Assembly (NCBI RefSeq): GCF_019956415.1
Contig: NZ_JAHBDK010000029.1
Span: 1 to 64,000 of the forward strand
Length of the DNA: 64,000 nt
Direction: 5' to 3'
DNA from: Pseudomonas sp. GL-B-19
GTDB lineage: Bacteria; Pseudomonadota; Gammaproteobacteria; Pseudomonadales; Pseudomonadaceae
Made by a program: the position numbers and the translations under genes. The notes beneath the pieces were generated by a model, which searched no databases, had not been told where the DNA came from, and saw only the letters and a list, made by a program, of their open reading frames with translations. This document shows, piece by piece, positions 35,633-42,451 of this stretch. Position 1 is the stretch's first letter, and the number at the start of each line of letters is the position of its first letter.

Positions 35633-36373
35633 ATGAGCAAATCCAATGCGGTAAGTGCCCATCAACAGCAGCTGCATGATGACGTGCAAGCGGCCGTCAA
35701 ATCGATCCTGGCCGCTCCAACGGCCCTGAAATCCACCGACTACAGCAAGGTGTTGACCTCAACCCTGGCCGCCACACAAAAGTCGGTGAAGATCCAGATC
35801 GCCGCTGGCGACCTGACCACGCTGAAACAGTCCGGCTACAAGCTGTGTTTTGCCAAGAAGGTCGGTACCGAAGCCTACAACGTGGTCTGGCAGTCTTATG
35901 TCCAATACTTGAGTAACAGCACCTTCAGCTGGACCCCGCAATATCAGCTGTTCGGTTCCAACTCGTTCCAGGCCAACGTGCAAGTGGATGTCTCGACCAA
36001 CCTCATCACTATCGGCCTGGGCCAACAGTCCGTGCTAGACAGTTCCGGCCTGCTGGGTTCGGCGACGAGCGGCGGCCCTGACACGGCGATCACCCTGATC
36101 AACAATTACGGCAATATCCACCCCGGCGTCAGCCAATTGTCCACCGGCATCGATGGCAAGCAGGTCAGCACGCCGATCTACGTGGCTTCCAGTCCAGTGG
36201 TCCTCGGCTCCACGGCGCTGACCCCGATCGAAACCATATTGGTGTGGTTCGAACAGAATGTGCAGACCAGCACCATGTTCAGTACCTCGCGCTCTCAATC
36301 TGTCGAAATCGACCTGACCTTCGACAACACCGCCACCCGCCTCTACTCCGGCGGCAGCTGGACCGTCGTGTAA
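35633..36373 (+). CDS. Hypothetical beta-rich protein
   Basis: A 246-residue protein with no signal peptide. A helical N-terminus (HQQQLHDDVQAAVKSILAAP) leads into a long Ser/Thr/Gly- and Val-rich body with alternating strand patterns (FSWTPQYQLFGSNSFQANVQ, VSTNLITIGLGQQS, SVEIDLTFDNTATRLYSGGS). The composition resembles lectins or pore-forming toxins, but I find no defining motif. AGGGA precedes the ATG and a strong hairpin follows, so it is a monocistronic gene. Function unknown. Confidence 0.8.
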   Translation: MSKSNAVSAHQQQLHDDVQAAVKSILAAPTALKSTDYSKVLTSTLAATQKSVKIQIAAGDLTTLKQSGYKLCFAKKVGTEAYNVVWQSYVQYLSNSTFSWTPQYQLFGSNSFQANVQVDVSTNLITIGLGQQSVLDSSGLLGSATSGGPDTAITLINNYGNIHPGVSQLSTGIDGKQVSTPIYVASSPVVLGSTALTPIETILVWFEQNVQTSTMFSTSRSQSVEIDLTFDNTATRLYSGGSWTVV

Positions 36374-36384
36374 AACCTGCATCC

Positions 36385-36406
36385 GGGGCAACCTTGCGGT
36401 TGCCCC
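36385..36406. terminator. Bidirectional terminator hairpin
   Basis: A perfect 9-bp stem (GGGGCAACC/GGTTGCCCC) with a TTGC loop between convergent genes, 11 bp after the stop of the beta-rich protein. Confidence 0.8.
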
Positions 36407-36412
36407 GTCTAC

Positions 36413-37216
36413 TCAAGCGTCACCGCCACCCCGGGCGAAATACCCGGTCAATGACTGGCAGATGGATTGCGCCAGATCTTCCTGAGTGGCAATGCCGTAA
36501 GGGCGATTGCGATCAAACTGTTCTGACCAGCGAATCCGCCCCTGAGCGACATCAATCAGGCGCACCGAGGCCCGGACCCGGGACGATTCAACCCGTACGC
36601 TGCCCTCCAGTGAATAATTGCCGCGCCCGACCCGCACAAGGTCCGAGGCTTTGACGCTGTTGCGCGGCACCTTCATCAACACGTGGTTGCCATGGCTTTG
36701 CGTCTGCTCGAACGACTCGAACAGCCGGCAGCTCAGCTCTTCACACAAGCCCCGGGCAAAGTCATCGCCGTCGCGAGTGATGCAGGTGAACGGCTGAATC
36801 TGCAGCACCGGATGGCGCGTCGCGATCGCTTTGGGCCGGAGTCGTTGATAAGCAAGCCGATAGCACCCGGCCGGAATGCTCAGGCGTACCGGGTCTTGCT
36901 GACCGGTGGTGGTGTAATGGGTCGCGAGTTTGCGTCGCAGCCGCCCCACCTGCACGCGCACCACCGGATCGTCGCCGGTGCAGTAAATCGCCGGATCACG
37001 GCGAAACACCGCCAGGCCGATAGCGTGCTCGGTGAGCGCAATGCCCGGAGATTGAAGGTCATGCTCGAGCAGATAGCGCAGCAGATCGCCCATCCGTCGG
37101 GACTTGGCAAACACCGGGCTGGACAACAGCTGCGCCAGCACCCGCTCCATTTCTTCACGATCAAGTGGCTCGGGGACACCCTCGGCACTCGAATTGCTTA
37201 CGTGCTTGATCACCAT
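36413..37216 (-). CDS. Winged-helix regulator with TolB-like C-terminal domain
   Basis: A 267-residue protein. The first 130 residues form an OmpR/PhoB-type winged-helix region of the kind fused to adenylate-cyclase or TPR regulators (MGDLLRYLLEHDLQSPGIAL, DPVVRVQVGRLRRKLATHY). The remainder resembles a TolB-like domain (CEELSCRLFESFEQTQ, RASVRLIDVAQGRIRWSEQF). It has no receiver domain, so it is not a two-component regulator. GGAGG 8 bp upstream supports the ATG at 37216. Targets are unknown. Confidence 0.82.
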   Translation of the reverse strand: MVIKHVSNSSAEGVPEPLDREEMERVLAQLLSSPVFAKSRRMGDLLRYLLEHDLQSPGIALTEHAIGLAVFRRDPAIYCTGDDPVVRVQVGRLRRKLATHYTTTGQQDPVRLSIPAGCYRLAYQRLRPKAIATRHPVLQIQPFTCITRDGDDFARGLCEELSCRLFESFEQTQSHGNHVLMKVPRNSVKASDLVRVGRGNYSLEGSVRVESSRVRASVRLIDVAQGRIRWSEQFDRNRPYGIATQEDLAQSICQSLTGYFARGGGDA

Positions 37217-37406
37217 TGCCTGCCTCCGTGCAGGATACCGACAATCGCTCGCCACCTCTTTTGAAGTGGAATTGATACTGAAGTCGTACTCCTTGCCCTT
37301 GTGCAACGCCCACGCCCGGGAAGGCTCGGACGCTGCAACGTCGAAGCTTAGCAGTCGAAACGCGATAGCGAGAACATTGTGCTGATTGCGGCGTTCACAG
37401 AGGCGT

Positions 37407-37607
37407 TCAGCAGCAACGCGTCGTGCATTGCTTGCCGCCGTAGCGGGCCTCCTGACGCTCACGAATAAACATCGAGTAGCTCAAGACCGGCTGGTCCGGG
37501 TGTTTGAGCACCATTTGCGCGACGTAGTTGTCGTAGTCAGGGACGCCGACCATCAAACGTGCGCTCTGACTGAGGAATCGGGCGGCTTGCTGCAATTTGC
37601 GGTACAT
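37407..37607 (-). CDS. YbdD/YjiX family protein
   Basis: A 66-residue protein with the DUF466 signature: QSARLMVGVPDYDNYVAQM, LKHPDQPVLSYSMFIRERQ and a basic Cys-containing end (CTTRCC). YbdD/YjiX proteins are normally encoded directly after the CstA/BtsT pyruvate or peptide transporter and are thought to assist it. No cstA is adjacent here, so this copy is solitary. Confidence 0.85.
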   Translation of the reverse strand: MYRKLQQAARFLSQSARLMVGVPDYDNYVAQMVLKHPDQPVLSYSMFIRERQEARYGGKQCTTRCC

Positions 37608-37688
37608 GGCAATGCTCTCATTGTGGTGTTGGACTGCCCCATGAAAGCGCACTCATGTATCTGCAATGTGTCCGCTGCAACGCCTCCC

Positions 37689-37850
37689 CTGTAGCAGCTG
37701 CCGAGCCTGCGAGGCTGCGTTCGGCGGCGAAGCCGTCGTAAACCCTGAGTGCACGGTGGGCCTGACACACCGCATTGACTGATTTCACGACGGCTTCGTC
37801 CGAACGCGGCCCGCACCGAACGCAGCCTCGCAGGCTCGGCAGCTGCTACA
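37689..37850. repeat. REPIN, second family, variant
   Basis: An inverted pair of GTAGCAGCTGCCGAGCCTGC units with extended arms that include GAGGCTGCGTTCGG and its complement. The 419-bp gap between ybdD and the Sco gene otherwise shows only likely promoter sequence. Confidence 0.87.
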
Positions 37851-38027
37851 AGGATCGCGTTATGGCTACTGATCCGTAGTTTTCTTCCGGTTCTGTCTCT
37901 GTACCGCAACCCGCGCCGGTCCGACAATGCGCAGCACAGCGCAACAGTTTGTTAATATCCACGCGCTTTTTTCGTCTGATTCATCAGCCGCCACAGATTT
38001 CACGTCGCTACACAGGATTTCCCCTCC

Positions 38028-38633
38028 ATGAGTACGTTGTATACCCGTCGCACTGTCCTGCGCGGCATGAGCCTGTTGAGCCTCGGCCTGCTGGCCGGTT
38101 GCGATGACAGCAGCAAACTGTCGTTCAAACACGGCAAGGACCTCAGCGACAAGATCATGGGCCGTACTTTCAAGCTCAAGGACGCCGATGGCGAAACCCG
38201 GATGCTGACCAGCTATCGCGGGATGATGCCGATGGTTTTCTTCGGCTTCACCCAATGCCCGGCCGTGTGCCCGACCACATTGGCCCGCGCCGCCCAAGCG
38301 AAAAAGCTGATGGGCCGCGATGGCGAAAAGCTGCAAGTGATCTTCATCACCCTGGACCCGGAACGCGACACGCCGCAGATGCTCGACAAATACGTCAAAT
38401 CATTCGACCCGACGTTCGAAGCGCTGCACGGCACGCTGGAAGAGACCGCCGCCACCGCCAAGGAATTCGGGGTGTTCTTCGAAAAGGTCCCCAGCGGTTC
38501 GAGCTACACCGTCTCCCACACCGCGACCAGCTATGTCTTCGACTCCCGGGGCACTTTGCGCCTGGGACTGTCTGCGTCCCTTACCGCCCAAGAGTGCGCA
38601 GAAGACCTGCTCACCGTCATGGAGGTCTGCTAA
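38028..38633 (+). CDS. SCO1/SenC family copper chaperone
   Basis: A 201-residue membrane-anchored or lipidated protein with a signal ending LLAGC (Cys near residue 25) and a thioredoxin-fold SCO domain. The copper site is visible: CxxxC in GFTQCPAVCPTTLA and His in YTVSHTATSYVF. Sco proteins deliver Cu to the CuA site of cytochrome oxidase or act as thiol reductases. Its TAA overlaps the next ATG (TAATG), so it is coupled to the PCu(A)C gene. Confidence 0.92.
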   Translation: MSTLYTRRTVLRGMSLLSLGLLAGCDDSSKLSFKHGKDLSDKIMGRTFKLKDADGETRMLTSYRGMMPMVFFGFTQCPAVCPTTLARAAQAKKLMGRDGEKLQVIFITLDPERDTPQMLDKYVKSFDPTFEALHGTLEETAATAKEFGVFFEKVPSGSSYTVSHTATSYVFDSRGTLRLGLSASLTAQECAEDLLTVMEVC

Positions 38634-39106
38634 TGACTTCAACATCCTTCAAACGCATCAAACAACTGGCCCTCGGTCTGTCGCTGATTGGCCTGGCCTT
38701 CCAGGTGTCCGCGCAAACTCAGGTCCACGATGCCTGGGTCCGCGCGACCGTTGCCGACCAACCGTCCACCGGCGCCTTCATGACCCTGCAAGCCGACAGC
38801 GACAGCACCCTGCTGAGCGTTCAATCCCCGGTGGCTAAAACGGTACAGATTCACCAAATGAGCATGAAAGACGATGTGATGAAAATGGGAATGGTCGAGT
38901 CCGTCGCGCTGCCGGCAGGCAAGCCTGTGAACTTCGATCCCCATGGCTACCACGTGATGCTCATTGACCTGACCGCTCAGGTTAAGGAAGGCGATAAAGT
39001 CCCGCTGACCCTGACCGTGAAAAACGCCAAGGGCGAGCAGGAAATTATCGAAGTGCAGGCCGACGTCCGCGCGCTCGGCATGGCGGATCACAGCAAGATG
39101 CATTAA
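38633..39106 (+). CDS. PCu(A)C periplasmic copper chaperone
   Basis: A 157-residue exported protein. The signal peptide ends VSA near residue 27. The PCu(A)C motif is complete: His and Met in VQIHQMSMKDDVMKMGM and His-x-Met in DPHGYHVMLIDL. It hands Cu(I) to Sco/cytochrome oxidase. The coupled Sco gene makes this a standard copper-insertion pair. Confidence 0.92.
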   Translation: MTSTSFKRIKQLALGLSLIGLAFQVSAQTQVHDAWVRATVADQPSTGAFMTLQADSDSTLLSVQSPVAKTVQIHQMSMKDDVMKMGMVESVALPAGKPVNFDPHGYHVMLIDLTAQVKEGDKVPLTLTVKNAKGEQEIIEVQADVRALGMADHSKMH

Positions 39107-39115
39107 TGCCCCGCC

Positions 39116-39138
39116 AGACCCGCCGCCCAGGCGGGTCT
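39116..39138 (+). terminator. Hairpin after the PCu(A)C gene
   Basis: A perfect 9-bp stem (AGACCCGCC/GGCGGGTCT) with a GCCCA loop, 9 bp beyond the stop, followed by AATCTCTCT. Confidence 0.72.
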
Positions 39139-39267
39139 AATCTCTCTGCCGGTCAGGCTGGCGTGGGTGAACACCTGAGCAAACTCGGCGTGCCTCACCT
39201 GCAAAGGATGTCTGCGGTTTAAAACGTAAAGGAAGTCCCCTGTTTCTACCTTTGCAACCCAATCCCC

Positions 39268-39297
39268 CTGTGGGAGCGAGCCTGCTCGCGAAGAGGC
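39268..39297. repeat. Single REP unit
   Basis: One GTGGGAGCGAGCCTGCTCGC unit within the 326-bp gap before the PLDc_N gene. Nothing else recognisable is in the gap. Confidence 0.75.
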
Positions 39298-39432
39298 CCT
39301 GACCTTCAACATCAATTGAACTGCCAGCTCTAAATCGCGAGCACCCCGCTCACTCCGCCCAAAAAACCTGAAATTTAATCAACCCAGCCCACAGCGATTC
39401 ACCTAACTGAATGACTATCAGGAGGGTGGCGA

Positions 39433-39900
39433 ATGCAAACCGAAACAATCTGGATCGTACTCACAGCGGTACTTTTGCTGGTCGAGCTATGGGCAATCAA
39501 CCGAGTCCGAAAAGCCGAAGGCAAATCGAGCAACAAACTCTTGTGGATCGTGGTGATCGTGTTCGTGCCGATGATTGGCGTCCTGGCATGGGCAGCGTTC
39601 GGCCCGAAACACACCGAACACAACCCGCATTCGCCGCAGGCCAGGCAGTGGGGCGAACGATCCGCAACATCGATTTTGGTAACTGCACAAAGTCCCGATG
39701 ATTCGGGGCTTTGTCTTTTCTGGCCATCCGAAAAACGTGTAGGAAAGCGCCCTCTGTGGCGAGGGAGCATGCTCCCGCTGGGCAGCGAAGCCACCCCATC
39801 CCGTACCGCATTTCTAAACACGCCCAAATCCTGTAGCAGCTGGCGAAGCCTGCGTCCGGCTGCGCAGCAGCCGCAAACCCTGCAGGCAACGTCCACCTGA
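39433..39900 (+). CDS. PLDc_N domain protein with REP-derived extension
   Basis: A 155-residue open frame. Residues 1-60 are a typical phospholipase-D-nuclease N-terminal (PLDc_N) small membrane protein with two helices (IWIVLTAVLLLVELWAINRV, LLWIVVIVFVPMIGVLAWAA). Family members usually stop near residue 65-70. Here the frame runs on for about 85 residues through REP-like DNA (39753-39782 and 39831-39871), giving a Ser/Arg/Pro-rich tail. The original stop was probably lost, or a sequence error is present. Confidence 0.7.
   Translation: MQTETIWIVLTAVLLLVELWAINRVRKAEGKSSNKLLWIVVIVFVPMIGVLAWAAFGPKHTEHNPHSPQARQWGERSATSILVTAQSPDDSGLCLFWPSEKRVGKRPLWRGSMLPLGSEATPSRTAFLNTPKSCSSWRSLRPAAQQPQTLQATST
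39831..39871. repeat. Half REP element (second family) inside an open frame
   Basis: GTAGCAGCTGGCGAAGCCTG and the following GCGTCCGGCTGCGCAGCAG match one arm of the second REPIN family. It lies within the extended reading frame of the PLDc_N gene. Confidence 0.75.
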
Positions 39901-40027
39901 CACTAAACAACCTCTGATATCACGATTGCCGATCAACAAAACGTCGTCTTAACCATCCCCCCAAACCCGCATTTACGTCCTACAACCCCTTTTTCAGCCG
40001 CCAAAATCGACGCCTATATTCGACCCG

Positions 40028-40115
40028 TCGCTGACCGCAGTCAGCGATAGGGTTTCGCAGCCCTAAAGGAAGACACCAAGCGCCGCCATGTTTATGGCGG
40101 CTGTGATTTTCTTTT
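40028..40115 (+). ncRNA. Candidate structured leader RNA with three hairpins
   Basis: Three stems follow one another: TCGCTGAC/GTCAGCGA with a CGCA loop (40028-40047), AGGGTT/AGCCCT with a TCGC loop (40049-40064) and GCCGCCAT/ATGGCGGC with a GTTT loop (40082-40101). The last is followed by a T-rich tract (TGTGATTTTCTTTT), as in an intrinsic terminator. The gene start is at 40130, so this could be an attenuator, a riboswitch-like leader or a free small RNA. I do not recognise an Rfam family. Confidence 0.55.
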
Positions 40116-40129
40116 AAGGACTGACATTT

Positions 40130-40441
40130 ATGACCAATCAGAACCCGCCCCGCCGCTTCACCCCAATGTCCCAACTCGCCACCGACTACCCCGTCCTGCT
40201 CATCGACAGCGACGCCCCACTGTGCGAACTCCACAATTGCGTCAGCGAGCGCCTCAACGTCGTCCTCAAATACCTCAACCTCATGGCCTGCACCAGCCTC
40301 CCCGACTACGCCGAAAACGACATCAACACCGTCACAAACATCGCCCGGATTCTGATCCAGGATGTGAGTGATGTGTTTCGGGTGATTGAGCAGCGTGGGT
40401 TTGATACGCCCAAGAAGCAGAGCGCTTGCTTTAGTCAGTAA
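40130..40441 (+). CDS. Small hypothetical protein (DUF3077-like)
   Basis: A 103-residue cytosolic protein (NPPRRFTPMSQLATDYPVLL ... DINTVTNIARILIQDVSDVF) whose Pro-rich N-terminus, central Cys and C-terminal helices resemble small Pseudomonas-specific families such as DUF3077. The match is by feel, not by motif. It is controlled by the preceding hairpin leader and followed by a terminator. Confidence 0.65.
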   Translation: MTNQNPPRRFTPMSQLATDYPVLLIDSDAPLCELHNCVSERLNVVLKYLNLMACTSLPDYAENDINTVTNIARILIQDVSDVFRVIEQRGFDTPKKQSACFSQ

Positions 40442-40453
40442 TAGGTGACCTGC

Positions 40454-40497
40454 AAAAGGTGACACCGCTATTTATTAAATAGATTTGTCACCTTTTT
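40454..40497. terminator. Terminator hairpin
   Basis: AAAAGGTGACA pairs with TGTCACCTTTT, with an inner CTATTT/AAATAG stem and T/A runs on both sides. It can serve the small gene on the plus strand and the LysE gene on the minus strand. Confidence 0.85.
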
Positions 40498-40532
40498 GAG
40501 AAATTCGCTCTGAAACGGCAAACATTCACAGA

Positions 40533-41150
40533 TCAGCCAACCCCCAACAAAAGCCCCTCAGCCTTAATTAAATAACCTAATTTCCACATAGAGAATGTAA
40601 TCAGATAAAAACCACTCATCCAATTTAATATTCGAAAACTCACCCTTCCAGACAACATCCTACCCACAGCATCACCGCTTAACGCATAAACCATTTGGCA
40701 AACGAAGCTACCAATAAAAAAACCTGAAATAAATGCAGGAATATTGACCGCTACCCCACCTGAATGGTTGGCAAAAACGTAAGAAGTGATTGCAACGATG
40801 GTCAGTGGATTGGTCATCGTCAAAGCAAAAACAGAAATGAACCCAGCCTGTTGCGAAACCGACATATCGGGATCTGCATACTTCAGTATCTTTACCCCCA
40901 AATAAAACAGATAGACGATGGATGCAAAGACCAACAGGTTCCGATATTGCAACACGAACACACTCACAAGTGCTGCACCCAATAACGCAATCACGGCATA
41001 TAAAACATCGGCGACTGCGGCGCCTAGTGCACTTGGCACCGCACTAAATCGGCCATGCAATATTGACTGCCGCAATATAATTAATGCAATCGGTCCGAAC
41101 GAAATCGACAGCACCATCGAGAACAGCAGAGACTGCTGAAAATCGCGCAC
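40533..41150 (-). CDS. LysE/RhtB family exporter
   Basis: A 205-residue inner-membrane protein with about six helices and the LysE family pattern (LLFSMVLSISFGPIALIILR near the N-terminus, SYVFANHSGGVAVN mid-chain, FLIGSFVCQ-like segment). Family members export amino acids or small metabolites. The gene starts at a GTG directly after the stop of a 30-residue peptide gene, which implies coupling. Base composition here is clearly more A/T-rich than the neighbours, suggesting recent transfer. Confidence 0.85.
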   Translation of the reverse strand: MRDFQQSLLFSMVLSISFGPIALIILRQSILHGRFSAVPSALGAAVADVLYAVIALLGAALVSVFVLQYRNLLVFASIVYLFYLGVKILKYADPDMSVSQQAGFISVFALTMTNPLTIVAITSYVFANHSGGVAVNIPAFISGFFIGSFVCQMVYALSGDAVGRMLSGRVSFRILNWMSGFYLITFSMWKLGYLIKAEGLLLGVG

Positions 41151-41243
41151 TTACTTTCCGACTTCCGTGAACATTTTTTTCTTGGTTCGGCAATAAGGAT
41201 ATTTAATGCCTGCTGCCACATTGAACGCTTCCTGAATGTTCAT
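41151..41243 (-). CDS. 30-residue peptide encoded upstream of the LysE exporter
   Basis: An ATG with GGAGAG 8 bp upstream opens a 30-residue frame (begins MNIQEAFNVAAG, ends MFTEVGK) that stops immediately before the GTG of the exporter. The peptide is basic, has one Cys (KYPYCRTKKK) and no hydrophobic signal. The spacing and strong ribosome site make translation likely. It could be a leader peptide controlling exporter translation or a product in its own right. Confidence 0.6.
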   Translation of the reverse strand: MNIQEAFNVAAGIKYPYCRTKKKMFTEVGK

Positions 41244-41348
41244 CAGTCTCTCCGTTTATTCCTTGATTTTATTTTTGTCGATCCCTGTTGCGCTATCCTG
41301 CGCCGGAGAAATATTCAATCTCACAAAATAAATGTCAACCGTTTTTGG

Positions 41349-41381
41349 CTTCGGACGCAGCCTTCGGCAGCTGCTACAGGG
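41349..41381. repeat. Half REP element, second family
   Basis: CAGCCTTCGGCAGCTGCTAC matches one arm of the GTAGCAGCTG family, 19 bp before the stop of the XRE-cupin regulator gene on the minus strand. Confidence 0.6.
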
Positions 41382-41399
41382 CTGCGTCCATTTTTGGTA

Positions 41400-41948
41400 T
41401 CAGAAGTTTGCCGGGGTATTGGCGCTGATGATTTCCGCTTCATCCTGGCCAATGTTGCGAAACTTGTGCGGCAGGGTTGTCGGGAAGTAGTAACCATCCC
41501 CAGCGTTGAGCACACTAATCTGCCCATCAACCGTCAACTCAACCGTCCCCCGCGTCACCAGCCCACACTCCTCCCCTTCCGAATGCACAATCGGCTCTTC
41601 CCCCGAACTTGCCCCAGGCGCGTACTGCTCGCGCAACAACCGCATCTGCCGACTCGGCACCGAAGCCCCAATCAGCAACAACCGCAGACCATGACGGCCC
41701 AGATCCGGCTGTTCATTAGCCCGAAACACGTATTGATGCTCACGCGGCGGTTGATCAAAGGTAAAGAAGTCCGCCAGAGACATCGGTATGCCTTCGAGCA
41801 GTTTTTTCAGGGAGCTGACGGAGGGGCTGACGCGATTCTGTTCGATCAGGGAGATGGTGGCATTGGTGACGCCGCTACGCCGGGCCAGCTCGCGCTGGGA
41901 CAGCTTATAGCTTTCGCGTACTAATTTGAGTCTTGAGCCCGTGTCCAT
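41400..41948 (-). CDS. XRE-cupin transcriptional regulator (PuuR-like)
   Basis: A 182-residue regulator with an N-terminal HTH_3 (LVRESYKLSQRELARRSGVT, ISLIEQNRVSPSVSSLKKLL) and a C-terminal cupin (EEPIVHSEGEECGLVTRGTV, DGYYFPTTLPHKFRNIG). The architecture and length match PuuR, the putrescine-responsive repressor. It lies on the same strand as, and downstream of, puuB/puuC/puuA, separated by about 500 bp of REP sequence, so it is the best candidate for control of the polyamine genes. Confidence 0.88.
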   Translation of the reverse strand: MDTGSRLKLVRESYKLSQRELARRSGVTNATISLIEQNRVSPSVSSLKKLLEGIPMSLADFFTFDQPPREHQYVFRANEQPDLGRHGLRLLLIGASVPSRQMRLLREQYAPGASSGEEPIVHSEGEECGLVTRGTVELTVDGQISVLNAGDGYYFPTTLPHKFRNIGQDEAEIISANTPANF

Positions 41949-42149
41949 GACAGCCTTATGCGTGAATTACTTAAGGGGTAATGGGGGTGGATGGCGGGCG
42001 ACTTTTGGCCGCGAAAACACCGCTTCCCTGTCCCGGAAATTTGAAAGGCGGGTATTAAATCACGTTTGTTCGTGTTGCTCAGCAGGTTCGATAAGTGGTT
42101 GGGTAAAAAGGTTGTTTTGACCTGAATTCAGGGGGTTTGGCTGTGAAAA

Positions 42150-42300
42150 CTGTAGGGGCGGTTGCTGTGTGTCAGCTGGCATTGATGGCGACGGGGATGG
42201 CCTCATCGCGAGCAAGCTCGGCTCCTACAGGGTAGTGGTGTGTCAGGCGATATCGATGCTGGCGGATATGGCCTCTTCGCGGGCAAGCCCGCTCCCACAG
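42150..42300. repeat. Cluster of REP units
   Basis: Units appear near 42150-42170, 42207-42231 and 42277-42300 (GCGAGCAAGCTCGGCTCCTA and GCGGGCAAGCCCGCTCCCAC types). Together with the REPIN at 42344-42437 they fill most of the 503-bp gap between the XRE regulator and puuB. Confidence 0.75.
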
Positions 42301-42343
42301 TTTTGACCTGAGCGAATACAAATTTTGTGCATTCCATAGATCT

Positions 42344-42437
42344 CTGTAGGAGCCGAGCTTGCTCGCGATGGCGGTGTGTCAGGCGACATCAATGTTGGCT
42401 GTGCCGCCGCCATCGCGAGCGAGCTCGGCTCCTACAG
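42344..42437. repeat. REPIN
   Basis: An inverted pair GTAGGAGCCGAGCTTGCTCG / CGAGCGAGCTCGGCTCCTAC just beyond the stop of puuB. Confidence 0.85.
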
Positions 42438-42451
42438 GGATTGCAGCAGGT

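Noticed and set aside
40533..41243. Prophage or insertion-sequence fragment
   Set aside because: The region is A/T-rich, but no transposase, integrase or terminal repeats are visible.
42150..42437. CRISPR array
   Set aside because: The repeats are palindromic REP units with irregular spacing and no uniform spacers; no cas genes in the window.
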